A DNA stretch of 64,000 nucleotides from Miscanthus floridulus (GCF_019320115.1 NC_089591.1:24406502-24470501), one strand, 5' to 3'. Counted from the first letter of the stretch, positions 33,077 to 47,184 are shown. Numbers and translations: made by a program. The notes: generated from the sequence alone by a model not told the origin.

Positions 33077-36000
33077 TGTAACAGAACTGCCCAATTTATA
33101 CAAGATCAAGTATGGCTGTCCCCGCTAACACGTTGACATGCGCATACTTTCACTCATATAAACCCGGTAGTCCGCCGAGTGTCCCGAAAGACCTCGGTAA
33201 ATCAACATCACAACCAATATCGCGTGATTAAGCAAATACACATCACATACCTAGGGTTGTAGAGGAAATAATATTACAAATGGGTTCACAAATAAAAGTA
33301 CGAGTTTGGGTTTCCAAAACCGCTTAGTGAAAACAACATAGCTTTCAAATGATTACATTAATATAAGTTCCAAATATATTGCTAGCATAAGTGACATCAT
33401 CCAACAAAAGCATATAGATGAGAAGTAACTATAGAATCACCGAGCCACCGGCGGTTAGCCACCATCTTCACAGGCTGAGAACTTCACCTGCAACATGGTG
33501 GGATAAACCCTGAGTACGAGAAGGTACTCAGCTAGACTTACCCGTCGGAAACCAAAACAAATGACACCAAGGGTCATGCAAGGCTTATGAGGTGGGCTAG
33601 CTTGACACAGTTGCATAAAAGAGCTTATGAAGATAGTGACCAATTTAAACTTAGCATCGAGTTTATCATCATTTACCTGTCCACTAGATTAGCACCTATA
33701 CTAGAGCACTCACTTATTAGGAGCAAACAATATTTAACCATAGCAGGTATAATAAGGCTGTCATCATCATATCATCATTTTTGAACCATTATGTTATTTA
33801 GTGTATCTACTTTGGAGATAAGCCCGTCAAGTTCTCACTAACCAGGAGAGATGGCGACTCGAATCGAATTACAACTCAGCTGAGGGGGTATTCCTAAATC
33901 TCACCCTGGCATACTTTGCAAGGGTAGGCCGTGGGTCACCTTTGGGACAACTCAGGAACCAAATTCACGGGTTCGATCAGCGCCAGCGCTCTCAGGGATT
34001 ACCCTTCTGCCAGGACGATCAGGACTTTTAAATCACCTGCCCTTGGACTCATGCCTACGGCTCCCTTCTGAGGCGTACTTTATACTTATTGAACTCCCTA
34101 GCCTAAGTTGCGCTACTCGGCTTCGCGGTCAGTCTTCAGACACGGCCAACTAAGAGAGAGGCATGCGTTCAACATGAACAGGAAAGGCTCCAAGATTCAG
34201 TCCTTAAGCGACATAGACGGAGTCACTGCAAACCGGCAAGCCTCCGTCTGGTCTTCATTTCAAATTAAGACTGGTTCTTTTCCACGATAGCAAATATAGC
34301 CAACCGTGCCACATGTATCTTCCTATATCTCGCAGGTGATAGGAAATCACCTGACTTCTACCAGTGTTAAAGTAGGGCTAAGCACTACACGAGCCTGAGC
34401 TACATAGGATTCAGGGTATCAATATCTGGACAAGGATTGGATAACCAATGCAGCAAGTGTTTGCATCCAACACCTAAACTTAATGCAACAATATATATAT
34501 GTAACAATAATACTTTAACTGCATTTCAGAAATTAGGAGGCTTAATATGCTCCGGGGCTTGCCTGGGATCCGACACAAGTCAGCTCAGTTAGGTTGCACC
34601 GTCCTGGTGACATCTCAGGTCCTAGCACTTGCTTAGTCCTTCCATCTTTGGGATAGATCCATCAAACGCTGTCTTTGGGTTTGGCTCCAACATCTCATCC
34701 TTCACATCTAGCATACCTAGATGAGATGCAATATGCAAGTGCATGAAGAATAGTACCATGAGACGCATCACAAAATAGCAAGCAAGACAAGCATAGTTTA
34801 CACTAACACACTTAAGTACTTTGCGATGCTTAACTTAAACATCACACAATCTATCATGCTAAGATGGCAAAGAAGATGACAACACCAAGCATGACACAAG
34901 TTTCCCAAGATCTCAGGTGCTCTAACTCAGTCATCATTCAAGGCATAAGTCACACTTAACAATATACAAGCAAACACTATAATTGGAATCTGCCAATTTC
35001 TCGACATGCACACAGCAGTTACAAGATTTAACTATAACTGGAGTTATATAAATCCAAATGACTTGCAAGAATACATTTTGGAAAGCTTATGAAATTATCT
35101 ACATTTCATCTATAACCATCACAGCATGATTCCTAAGGTAAGTAGGTCAAAATTATACCTTTACAGAAACTGGTTCATACAAAACAGAGAGCAACAATTC
35201 CTGTATTCTAACTTTAAACAGTTGTAACTCAAACACTTACTCGGCCAAATGATACCAAATTTTAATAGTAGCTAGATACATAAATTATCTACAACTTTTG
35301 TATAAACAAGTTTCACAACAAAGCACACTGTCATGAAGAACTTTGCTAAGTTCCCAGATCTGTCCATAAACCACATCGGCAAGAAAATAATTATTAACTT
35401 ATGTTGCAAATTCATAATTGGGCAAAACAAACATTTCACACATGACTAAAGAACACCAGAAAACCTAGTGTCCATGACCAAATAAATTCTTTTAATGCAT
35501 TTCTTAATTTATTTTAGATAACAAGGCGACTTAATGAACATATACCAAAAGTATACCATAAATTCTACAAAACTTACAGTGGCTCACATATCCTCTCAAT
35601 AGTCTACTGTACAAATTTCACTCCATTTTAATATGTATAGCAAGCTCTATGAAAAAGACAAGTTGCTAAAGCAAGAAATCATGTGAGAGAAAGATAAACC
35701 AATAACTCACTCATACTTCATCCAATACTCATGAAATTTTTACCACACATCAACTATCACATGATTAGCATGCCACAAAAATTTCACTTCATTTGGAGCC
35801 CTAGATCGATAGTTATGAAAAAGACAAATACCACTAGCATTACAAACCTAGCTGCATAAATATATTTTTACAGCTAAAACTTTAAAGTAAAACATGTAAT
35901 ATTATAGATCTATTGCATAGAGAATTTCACAAGGATTCCAAAAAGTCTAGATTTGTTATTTTAGGATTTTTCTACTAATTAATATGAATTTTCCAAGTTC

Positions 36001-37738
36001 ATCAATCAAATCTGTAAAAATCAAAGAAAGGAATACAAATCATGCACCGGGGTCCCTGCATTTATCCCAAATTAAGTCGAACGAAAAGATCCTTTTCTGC
36101 ACTGTTCATAGGAGTCACTAGTTCTTCACAAAACCCCCTACCTTTTCCCTTATTCAAGCGTGAGGTCCTTCTCTCCTTCTTCACGGAGTCACAGAAACGG
36201 AGCAGAGCATCGGCTCAAGGACGTGGCCTGGCTCTGGGATTCTAGCGGGGAAGCGACCCTAGGGCAGCGGGAAGGGGCTGGCCAGCCTAGCCGCAGCCAG
36301 CTATGGCCCACGCCTAGCCAAGCCTGGCTGGATGCAGCAGCAGCGGCCTGCCCACGGCAGCAGGTGGCCCAGCGGCCGGCACGCCGGCGGCAACAGTCTG
36401 TAGGTGACCGCGCGACCGAGGAGATGGCACAGAGGAGCAACGCGAGGCCAGGAAGAGGAGGACAAAGTTGGTTGGGGCAGCAGGGTGCTAGGTTACTGGT
36501 CGGCCATGGAGCTCCACTCCTTGTCCATGGTGGCCGCTCGGACTGGAGAGCGGAGAGAGGCGCTGGGGTGGCAGAGGGAGTGGGGAGGCGAGTGAGGAAG
36601 GCCAGATGTCCATTCAAGAGAGCACAGAGGCGCTGGGACGCACGTTGGCATGGAGCAGGGAGGTGGGGCACTGCTGCCCTGCATGGTGGCCACGCCCTGG
36701 ACACGCACCCATTACGTCGAGCACGTGGCGGGTGACGAACGGGGCATGGTGGGCGGCGCTTTGGGCTGGATCTGGGCCAAATCAGGACATGGGCCGAATA
36801 CAAAGATCGAAGCGCGCACGAAGCTCTATGTTTTTCATTAAGGGGGTTCAGCCATTAGCAAAACATATTAGAAGATAAATGTATGCCAAAACAGCAGTGT
36901 CAACACCTTGACGGCAGTCACGGAAACTCACTTTCGGTGGTCAAAACTTCTTCAAACTGAATCCAACTTTTTGTATGCTCTTCACCAAGATGTAAACTCC
37001 AACTTTCACTTTTGGGTCAACTTGAGATGCTTAACGAATTTTGGAGAACGCGAGACGCCAACGCCGATGTCGATGAATTTCAGACTTAGAATATCTCTAA
37101 GTGTTGCAGACTGCAGCGGAATCAATCTTGTGACCTTTGATTGTCAAGCTTAGAGATAGATTTAGACCTAGGTCCTTAAATAAAGTTTGTAGTACACAAA
37201 CTATACTACAACTTTTGTTTAAGGTCAAACCTTGTATCTTGAATATAAACCATTCTTTTACTTTGGTCAAAGCAGCATCTCGTTAACCCTAGAATTAGAG
37301 TTTTCGACCAATTGAGGCCTTTTCTTGACATGTGCTCAACACAAACCCTTCATGACTTTTGTAGTAGAGTTCAATTAGAGTGTTTGAGCAAGGTTGCAAG
37401 GTTTGGTTGACTTCATTGGTTTTCATCCACTTGATAAAGCAATTCATGCAAAGATATGACTTATCATTTCATGTGACTTTTTGATTCCAAACTTCATGAA
37501 ACTTTTCTAGTGATTAATATAGATGGATATTGATGTGAGACACATGAAGATATTCCAATAACACTAGCCAAGCATATATCTTGAAAAGGGCCTATATGTA
37601 AAGCAAGGGTGCAATATCCGAGTTTAGGTTGGGGCTTATTTCCATAGGTTTGATCTTGACATCTCCATTGTCACTTAATCTATCATGTTTAAGCTTAAAC
37701 CCATTGCTTAACTGGTGACAAACACCTAGGGTGTTATA
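33077..37738 (-). repeat. Element F 3' LTR
   Basis: 4662 bases. It matches 42534-47179 at nearly all positions, with single-base changes and small indels; the right copy lacks roughly 30-35 bases present here near 36362-36395. AT-rich 33077-36150, GC-rich 36160-36830 (source of the frames 36160-36735 plus and 36189-36803 minus, not genes), AT-rich to the end. Confidence 0.92.
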
Positions 37739-37755
37739 GCCCTCCCCCCTTAAAG
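37739..37755 (-). promoter_or_regulatory. Element F polypurine tract
   Basis: The minus strand reads CTTTAAGGGGGGAGGGC directly before the 3' LTR. It is a strong purine run in the right place and supports past mobility of this gene-less element. Confidence 0.85.
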
Positions 37756-40700
37756 GAATCGCGTCACTGAGATTCGGTGCGAAAGACTTTTATGGGAAGA
37801 GAAACTTGTCATCCAGTTTCCAACATCAGTGATAGCATTAGGCTACTTAACTTTGGAGTATCAGAGAGGCTAATTTGGTCATGACACTTTCTGATACCTG
37901 CTCTTCATCATAAGTTGTTGTTTGAAGAATTTCTTTCGTTGACGTCCATAAAGCATTGTTACATTGGAAGGAATCCAAGATAGCACTATCCTACGTACTT
38001 CGTCCTCGATGTACGAAGAGTGATACAAGCATAGACTAAATACTTGTAACATCTACTTCCCTAATGGATATAGCACAGACCTATGGACTTTGCACTAGAC
38101 CACAGTCTGTTGACAGATATTCCTTGCAACGGTGCTATATTTGTTCCCAAGGTTTGAAAAGCAGTTCACTACTAAAGTGGCTTGAGCACAACTTCTTTGT
38201 AAAGGATGTGATCATAGACGGGGTAAACATCTTATGAGGGTATGAGAAGCTAGTTAACCAATATCCAAACTGGTTGTAGCGGTGCATTCACTCATATGTC
38301 AACTGATGGAAAGCTACATAATGTTCCATGTGTGCAGTGCTCTTTCTCTGATAACAATACTGTATTACCTGAGTCAGTTGAGTGAGCGGTGACTCTGTTG
38401 ACTCAGCGTTTTCGACGACCATTATTTAAGGGAATTCTCATATCCAAACGGCAATAGTTATCTAAGTTGTATCTGAGGCAACCCCTTGGGTAAAACACAT
38501 GGAAGACACCTTAGGCATGTCAGCATTGGAGAACCATTGATGCAGAAGGATGTTAGCGAGGCTTGGAGGGCAACATAAGTTGCAAGTAATCACAAAACTA
38601 GGGACTAGTTCACTACCAAGCAGGTTAAGTACAATTTGCCTTCGTGGTGCAGTTGCACAGCAAGTTGGGTTTACTTGCATCGTAGCAAAACCAGCTTTCT
38701 TAAACTATATTTGACGTCGAGGCTTCCATTCTTAGGTCAATCAATATCTCAAAAACCATAATCCAAAAATCTATGGTTTGACACCTTTTCAATTACTTTT
38801 GAATTGCAAGGGCACAATTTGACTTCTAGAACACCTTGACTGCTCACGCATTGCTGATCTAAGAGGGCAAAAGCAAGGCACATAGGGGTGCAATTAATCT
38901 TCTCAAGGGTATGGAGGGTTGTCTAACAGCAATACACCTACAAGTTGTAATTTCTTGGTATGAATTACAAACACAACCGTCTAATGCAAAGGATGATCGC
39001 GGTCACAGCGAAATTGCAGATTCTGTACCCTTTTGTTTTCTATTCATATCTCACAAACTACTGCTCCAATATGCACAAATTTTGGTGGGCATGTATATCC
39101 ATGGGTCTTCTAACTACTCACCAAAATTCAACTCAACCGAACACCATTTGACCATCCAAACAATTCATCTACCAAAACTGCTCTGTTCTGAAATGGCAGC
39201 AAACCGAGCCGACAAGGTATCTCTCAAATCCAATGTTTTACTCAACCAATACTCAAACTAACTTAAGACATTGAAGGGTCCTAAGCAAGGAATGAGATCA
39301 CCAAGTTTGGAGTAAATCCAACTTCGTTTGAGTCACTAATCGCCGGCTTGAAGATAACCGGTTTAGTGCCACAAAATCTGGATAGATTTCGTGTTCTCCC
39401 TTTTCTTTGCTTCACACGTTGAGGTGTGTGTTTTGCACTCTTTAACCTTTCTCATAGCAGCAGCAGCCTTTCTCTAGCTGAAGATGGAGGCTATAGTCTT
39501 TCTGACATGTTTCTTAGGTAACAATTTCCGCCGTTGATCTAGACACCAACTTGACGATGCACAACCATTGGACTTGTGGCTATATTTTTAGGACACAAAG
39601 CATCCTCTTCATGAAGGGATTGTCCTATAGAGATAAAGAACCATTCCTATATATCCTTCAACACTTCGTCCAATAGAGCCTTGAACAAACCCGTTTGTGG
39701 TACCTAGGGCACAATGATGCTGATCGAAACTAGGGATGTGCTTTCGCTAGCTCCTACATATCTGATATAACGTCTTGTACTATCTGTGTGATTATCCAAG
39801 ATGGAATTGCCTTGATAGCACAGGTTTGGGAAAACAAAGCAGTAGCTGCATTGCTAAATGGCTTGCTGCTACATTGCTTAACATTGCTCTACTGAGACAT
39901 AGCCTTCGTAATTAGCAGAAAGTTGTCACCTAGCTGGAGGTTAAGCTTCCAACTAGTAACTAATCAGTTGTCTCTCAACACTCAAAAGTTCTAAATCTGC
40001 ACTCTTGCCAACAATAGTTGTGATTGACTCATAACAGATGGTCGCCCTCGAAGTCAGCAGACAAGAGTTCACACTAGAGATTGTTGATCTTGATCGTGCG
40101 ATCAACATGCACATAATAATCAAGACTTGGATAGCTAGGTCATAATCATAATGTGACGTTCGATTCTTATCTGACTAACAACTTGTCCAACATTAAGTGT
40201 TGTGTGCCTTTCTGATCCAACAATGATGACATAAGTTGTTCACTAGGTGACGAACGTCAATACTAGGACAACCAAGTGGAGTCACTTGTCTACCACCTCT
40301 TGTAGTCTGTTAATGTTTATGTCGGTGACCAGTTCTTCAAAGGTTATCCTTTTTGTGACTTCAAAAGGAAGCTCTACTACTTTCGGTCTGATATAGGGAT
40401 CTTCGATAAGATATGGAGAGATAACCAAGGAAGAGCTCACGTGAAAATAACACATCGGTGCAGTTCGGCAATGGATCATGACTAGAAACCTCGATACCAG
40501 CGCGCACCCAGTAGCACAACCATGTGTCGGCCGCCCACAAGGAGGCCCTAGGTTCTGTCGCTGGCACCGTAGATCGCTAATCGTGGCACCATTACTGAAC
40601 ATACAACCAAAGTGAAACTTCTAGTGGCACCAATTAGATTGTAAGAACAAGCATTGTGCAGAAGAGGGATAGCAAACAAGGATAGTCATAAGGTTAGGAA

Positions 40701-42197
40701 TCAACAAGGAGGCGATCAGAAGATCAAAACATAGCGCAAAAGAACATAGCCTAATTGCCGAAGGCAACTAAGTAGGAGACTCTTGCTTAATTTCCATAAA
40801 TGCCTTGTGTCCACCAAAGTGATTACCAGATAAAGGTTAACATGAGATTTGGTCTTGTCGAGCAGCAACATGAGATCAAGACTGATAAACATCCAGAGAC
40901 TTGAAAGAGTTGGAGACAAAATACACGAGGTTCGAGGGATAGAGCCATTGCACTGACTAGAGATTCAGTTGATAAAGCAACGACATGATCTACGAGGAAG
41001 AGGTTCCAAAGCCAGGGTAGATAGCGATTAGCGTTGCACTAGCTCACTAGTAGGAGAGAGAGCAATAAGGTCCAACAAGGATTTTTGAGCAGGGTCCTCC
41101 CACACAGGAGCGGGACAACCACGAAACATGCAAGCATTCAAGGGAACTAAGCTTGGACCTAAGGTCAAGCAAAGGCATAGATAAAGTCTTCGTAGCACAA
41201 CGTTCAAGGCTAGCAACCACGTATATAGGCTTAGGTTCCTAAGAGAGAACTTAATTGGAGACTGACAACCATGAGATTATCAAAACTTGGACGCTGCTCC
41301 AGGATAGTGCTATTCAACACTCGTATGCTTATCGAGGACAAAGGAGTGACAGCTACTGCACTACCTAGATAACGAGCATCCACACCTACATCATGGTCTT
41401 AAGCGAGCATTTCGAATATACTCAATCCGATTAGCTTAAGCGACTATTACTAAGCACAAAGCTCATACATAACAAGCAGTCACCTATAGCAACACCACTA
41501 CACATATCATGCAACACATGGTGGTAAGGCACTGTTATCTTTTGTTTCCTTTTTACTGAGTAGGTGGATATCTCTACAAAACAAGTTTTACTTACATTTA
41601 GTAATTTAGTTTTCAAAGGGGTGAAGTTTTGCTAATTAATAACTTATCATCTATTTCCTTTGGAAGCAAACATACCAGACGAGCTAATCACACACTAACT
41701 TCAAGCATAGCTATTTAAGCAGCATGGGACAAGGCATTTTGGCTAGCTTCACATAGGGAAAATAGTGACATCACATTGATCACAAGTTACTTAGCATTAG
41801 AACAAGGTGAGGGAAGCATATTTATGCACAAGCACAATCATGATGCATGCTCGTCCTATTCGTCCTCACTGAAATTGCCAGCCTAAGGTGGCAATCACGT
41901 TCTATGTTGGTGGCATAACACGTACTCTCTCGATATATAGCTAGTCGTCAGCTATATTCAATCTACGCATTTGTGGTTAGCGTACCTACAGGCAAATTCA
42001 TTGCAGCCCATCCCCACAAGAGATAAATAAGCACACAATGAAAGTAGTAAACTAAGATACTCTCCATATATACATCCCCTGATGTATATACTTCGATATC
42101 CATAGCTACCCGATAAATATACCCGCAATTAAGTACCTTCATATATACATGTGTGTAACATGTAAATATTCCAGTAACCAAAGCTAACTCTCCCCTA

Positions 42198-42313
42198 GAC
42201 CGACAGTGGGACGGTCATGCTCTCACAACTCACACTTACCTGGGCATAGAGACAATTGATCCATACATTACCATTCAAGCGAATGGCATCCATACAATAG
42301 CACGCCGTATGGA
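42198..42313 (-). promoter_or_regulatory. Element F leader hairpins shared with E
   Basis: Three stems lie within 116 bases: GACCG/CGGTC (42198-42216), CCATT/AATGG (42271-42286) and TCCATAC/GTATGGA (42289-42313). The E leader has the counterparts at 29535-29561 (eight-pair stem TGACCGCA/TGCGGTCA), 29610-29625 and 29628-29652. Stem sequences are kept while loops vary. They lie 200-340 bases from the PBS, where retroelement RNAs often carry dimerisation or packaging signals. That role is inferred. Confidence 0.45.
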
Positions 42314-42519
42314 CGACAAAAGTAAAAACCCCTATGTTAGTACTTAGATAGCCACCTAATAGTCCTTAACTAGGCATAAAGGAGGATGTCGCTAGCATAG
42401 TTTTGCAAATTAGTTTTTGATAACTTTGCCTGTAGCTAAAGTTTTAGTTAAAATAGGCTTTTTAAAAACCAAAACTTTGTTTTTAAAACAATGTACATGA
42501 CAGTATTATGCTTAATCTT

Positions 42520-42531
42520 GCTCTGATGCCA
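42520..42531 (-). promoter_or_regulatory. Element F primer binding site
   Basis: The minus strand reads TGGCATCAGAGC, the tRNA-Met type site with one T-to-C difference, two bases inside the 5' LTR at 42534. Confidence 0.85.
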
Positions 42532-42533
42532 GC

Positions 42534-45500
42534 TGTAACAGAACCGCCAATTTATATAAGATCAAGTATGGTTGTCCCTGCTAACACGTTGACATGCGCA
42601 TACTTTCACTCATATAAACCCGGTAGTCCGCCGAGTGTCCCGAAAGACCTCGGTAAATCAAGCATCACAACCAAGATCACGTGATTAAGCAAATACACAT
42701 CACATACCTAGGGTTGCAGTGGAAATAATATTACAAATGGGTTCACAAATAAAAGTACAGAGTTTGGGTTTCCAAAACCACTTAGTGAAAACAACATAGC
42801 TTTCAAATGATTACATTAATATAAGTTCCAAATATATTGCTAGCATAAGTGACATCATCCGACAAAAGCATATAGATGAGAAGTAACTATAGAATCACCG
42901 AGCCATCAGCGGTTAGCCACCATCTTCACAGGCCGAGAACTTCACCTGCAACATGGTGGGATAAACCCTGAGTACGAGAAGGTACTCAGCTAGACTTACC
43001 TATCGGAAACCAAAACAAATGACACCAAGGGTCATGCAAGGCTTATGAGGCTGGGCTAGCTTGACACAGTTGCATAAAAGAGCTTATGAAGATAGTGACC
43101 AATTTAAACTTAGCATCGAGTTTATCATCATTTACCTGTCCACTAGATTAGCACCTGTACTAGAGCACTCACTTATTAGGAGCAAACAATATTTAACCAT
43201 AGCAGGTATAATAAGGCTGTCATCATCATATCATCATTTTTGAACCATTATGTTATTTAGTGTATCTACTTTGGAGATAAGCCCATCAAGTTCTCACTAA
43301 CCGGGAGAGACGGCGACTCGAATCGAATTACAACTTCAGCTGAGGGGGTATTCCTAACTCTCACCCTGGCATACTTTGCAAGGGTAGCCGTGGGTCACCT
43401 TTGGGACAACTCAGGAACCAAATTCGCGGGTTCGATCAGTGCCAGCGCTCTCAGGGATTACCCTTCTGCTAGGACGATCAGGACTTTTAAATCACCTGCC
43501 CCTTGGACTCACGCCTACGGCTCCCTTCCGAGGCGTACTTTATACTTATCGACTCCCGGCCTGAGTTGAGCTACTCGGCTTCGCGGTCAGTCTTCAGACA
43601 CTGGCCAACTAAGAGAGAGGCATGCGTTCAACATGAACAGGAAAGGCTCCAAGATTCAGTCCTTAAGTGACACAGACGGAGTCACTGCAAACTGGCAAGC
43701 CTCCGTCCGGTCTTCATTTCAAATTAAGACTAGTTCTTTTCCATGATAGCAAATATAGCCAACCGTGCCACATGTATCTTCCTATATCTCACAGGTGATA
43801 GGAAATCACCTGACTTCTACCGTGTTAAAGTAGGGCTAAGCACTACACGAGCCTGAGCTACATAGGATTTAGGGTATCAATATCTGGACAAGGATTGGAT
43901 AACCAATGCAGCAAGTGTTTGCATCCAACACCTAAACTTAATGCAACAATATATATATGTAACAATAATACTTTAACTGCATTTCGGAAATTAGGAGGCT
44001 TAATATGCTCCGGGGCTTGCCTGGGATCCGACACAAGTCAGCTCAGTTAGGTTGCACCGTCCTGGTGACATCTCAGGTCCTAGCACTTGCTTAGTCCTTC
44101 CATCTTTGGGATAGATCCATCAAACGCTGTCTTCGGGTTTGGCTCCAACATCTCATCCTTCATGTCTAGCATACCTAGATGAGATGCAATATGCAAGTGC
44201 ATGAAGAATAGTACCATGAGACGCATCACAAAATAGCAAGCAAGACAAGCATAGTTTACACTAACACACTTAAGTACTTTGCGATGCTTAACTTAAACAT
44301 CACACAATCTATCATGCTAAGATGGCAAAGAAGATGACAACACCAAGCATGACACAAGTTTCCCAAGATCTCAGGTGCTCTAACTCAGTCATCATTCAAG
44401 GCATAAGTCACACTTAACAATATACAAGCAAACACTATAATTGGAATCTGCCAATTTCTCGACATGCACACAGCAGTTACAAGATTTAACTATAACTGGA
44501 GTTATACAAATCCAAATGACTTGCAAGAATACATTTCAGAAAGCTTATGAAATTATCTACATTTCATCTATAACCATCACAACATGATTCCCAAGTTAAG
44601 TAGGTCAAAATTATACCTTTACAGAAACTGGTTCATACAAAACAAAGAGCAACAATTCATGTATTCTAACTTTAAACAGTTGTAACTCAAACACTACTTG
44701 GCCAAATGATACCAAATTTTAACAGCAGCTAGATACATAAATTATCTACAACTTTTGTATAAACAAGTTTCACAACAAAGCACATTGTCATGAAGAACGT
44801 TGCTAAGTTCCAGATCTGTCCATAAACCACATCAGGCAAGAAAATAATTATTAACTTATATTGCAAATTCATAATTGGGCAAAACCAACTTTACCAACAT
44901 TTCACACATGACTAAAGAACACCATAAAACCTAGTTTCCATGACCAAATAAATTCTTTTAATGCATTTCTTAATTTATTTTAGATAACAAGGCGACTTAA
45001 TGAACATATACCAAAAGTATACCATAAATTCTACAAAAATTACAGTGGCTCACATATCCTCTCAATAGTCTACTGTACAAATTTCACTCCATTTTAATAT
45101 GTATAGCAAGCTCTATGAAAAAGACAAGTTGCATAAGCAAGAAATCATGTGAGAGCAAGATAAACCAATAACTCACTCATACTTCATCCAATACTCATGA
45201 AATTTTTACCACACATCAACTATCACATGATTAGCATGCCACAAAAATTTCACTTCATTTGGAGCCCTAGATCTACAGTTATGAAAAAGACAAATACCAC
45301 TAGCATTACAAACCTAGCTGCATAAATATATTTTTACAGCTAATACTTTAAAGTAAAACATGTAATATTATAGATCTATTGCATAGAGAATTTCACAAGG
45401 ATTCCAAAAAGTCCACATTTGTTATTTTAGGAGTTTTCTACTAATTAATATGAATTTTCCAAGTTCATCAATCAAATCTGTAAAAATCAAAGAAAGGAAT

Positions 45501-47179
45501 ACAAATCATGCACCGGGGTCCCTGCATTTATCCCAAATTAAGTCAAACGAAAAGATCCTTTTCTGCACTATTCATAGGAGTCACTAGTTCTTCATGAAAC
45601 CCCCTGCCTTTTCCCTTATTCGAGCGCGAGGTCCTTCTCTCCTTCTTCTTCACGGAGTCACAGAAACGGAGCAGAGCATCGGCTCGAGGACGTGGCCGGG
45701 CTCCGGGATTCCAGCGGGGAAGCGACCCTAGGGTAGCGGGAAGGGGCTGGTTGGCCTAGCCGCAGCCAGCTGTGGCCCGCGCCTGGCCAAGCCCGACCGG
45801 ATGCAGCAGCAGCGGCCTGCCCACGGCAGCAGTCTGCAGGTGACCGCGCGACCAAGGAGATGGCGCAGAGGAGCAATGCGAGGCCAGGAAGAGGAGGACA
45901 AAGTTGGTTGGGGCGGTAGGGTGCTGGTTGCTGGTCGGCCATGGAGCTCCACTCCTTGTCCATGGTGGCCGCTCGGACTAGAGAGTGGAGAGAGGCACTA
46001 GGGGTGGCAGAGGGAGTGGGGAGGCGAGTGAGGAAGGCCTGGATGTCCATTCAAGAGAGTGCAGAGGCGCTGGGACGCGCGTTGGCATGGAGCAGGGAGG
46101 TGGGGTGCTGCTGCCCTGCATGGTGGCCATGCCCTGGACACGCGCCCATTACGTCGAGCACTGTGGCGGGTGATGAACGAGGCATGGTGGGCGGCGCTTT
46201 GGGCTAGGATCTAGGCCAAATCAGGACATGGGCAGAATACGAAGATCGAAGCGCGCACGAAGCTCTACATTTTTCATTAAGGGGGTTCAGCCATTAGCAA
46301 AACATATTAGAAGACAAATGTATGCCAAAACAGCAGTGTCAACACCTTGACGGCAGTCACGGAAACTCGCTTTCGGTGGTCAAAACTTCTTCAAACTGAA
46401 TCCAACTTTTTGTATGCTCTTCACCAAGATGTAAACTCCAACTTTCACTTTTGGGTCAACTTGAGATGCTTAACGAATTTTGGAGAACGCGAGACTGCCA
46501 ACGCCGATGTCGATGAATTTCAGACTTAGAATATCTCTAAGTGTTGCAGACTGCAGCGGAATCAATCTTGTGACCTTTGATTGTCAAGCTTAGAGATAGA
46601 TTTAGACTTAGGTCCTTAAATAAAGTTTGTAGTACACAAACTATACTACAACTTTTGTTTAAGGTCAAACCTCGTATCTTGAATATAAACCATTCTTTTA
46701 CTTTGGTCAAAGCAGCATCTCGTTAACCCTAGAATTAGAGTTTTCGACCAATTGAGGCCTTTTCTTGACATGTGCTCAACACAAACCCTTCATGACTTTT
46801 GTAGTAGAGTTCAATTAGAGTTGTTTGAGCAAGGTTGCAAGGTTTGGTTGACTTCATAGGTTTCCATCCACTTGATAAAGCAATTCATGCAAAGATATGA
46901 CTTATCATTTCATGTGACTTTTTGATTCCAAACTTCATGAAACTTTTCCAGTGATTAATATAGATGGATATTGATGTGAGACACATGAAGATATTCCAAT
47001 AACACCAGCCAAGCATATATCTTGAAAAGGGCCTATATGTAAAGCAAGGGTGCAATATCCGAGTTTAGGTTGGGGCTTATTTCCATAGGTTTGATCTTGA
47101 CATCTCCATCGTCACTTAATCTATCATGTTTAAGCTTAAACCCATTGCTTAACTGGTGACAAACACCTAGGTTGTTACA
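42534..47179 (-). repeat. Element F 5' LTR
   Basis: 4646 bases, the promoter copy for minus-strand transcription. Same layout as the 3' LTR with the GC-rich block at about 45640-46220. The frames 45658-46050 minus and 45941-46207 plus come from that block and are not genes. Confidence 0.92.
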
Positions 47180-47184
47180 GCCAC

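Larger units (their letters stand above)
37739..42533 (-). other. Element F interior, no recognisable coding content
   Basis: 4.8 kb. The longest frames are 116 codons on plus (38911-39261) and 106 on minus (40282-40602); neither has a retroelement or other familiar motif, and stops are frequent in all frames. Its last 500 bases (about 42005-42533), next to the PBS, match the E leader and so are conserved in the family. Within the interior this untranslated leader and the PPT are the only parts I can assign. Confidence 0.8.
33077..47179 (-). mobile_element. Element F: LARD-like non-autonomous retrotransposon, complete
   Basis: 14,103 bases with GCCAC at 33072-33076 and 47180-47184. LTRs are 4662 bases (33077-37738) and 4646 bases (42534-47179), starting TGTAAC and ending GTTACA (GTTATA in the left copy). 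The interior of 4795 bases has a PBS at one end and a PPT at the other, but no gag, protease, RT or integrase motif in any frame. Long LTRs with a non-coding interior define large retrotransposon derivatives (LARDs). Transcription would be on the minus strand. It is related to E and H and inserted into the LTR of E. Confidence 0.9.

Noticed and set aside
36160..36803. Frames of 191 (plus) and 204 (minus) codons that look like a gene pair
   Set aside because: They sit inside the F 3' LTR, are antisense to each other, and the other LTR copy (45640-46220) breaks both by indels.
40282..40602. A 106-codon minus frame in the interior of F as a captured gene
   Set aside because: No motif, no homologous frame elsewhere in the window, and length within chance for 4.8 kb; not enough to call.
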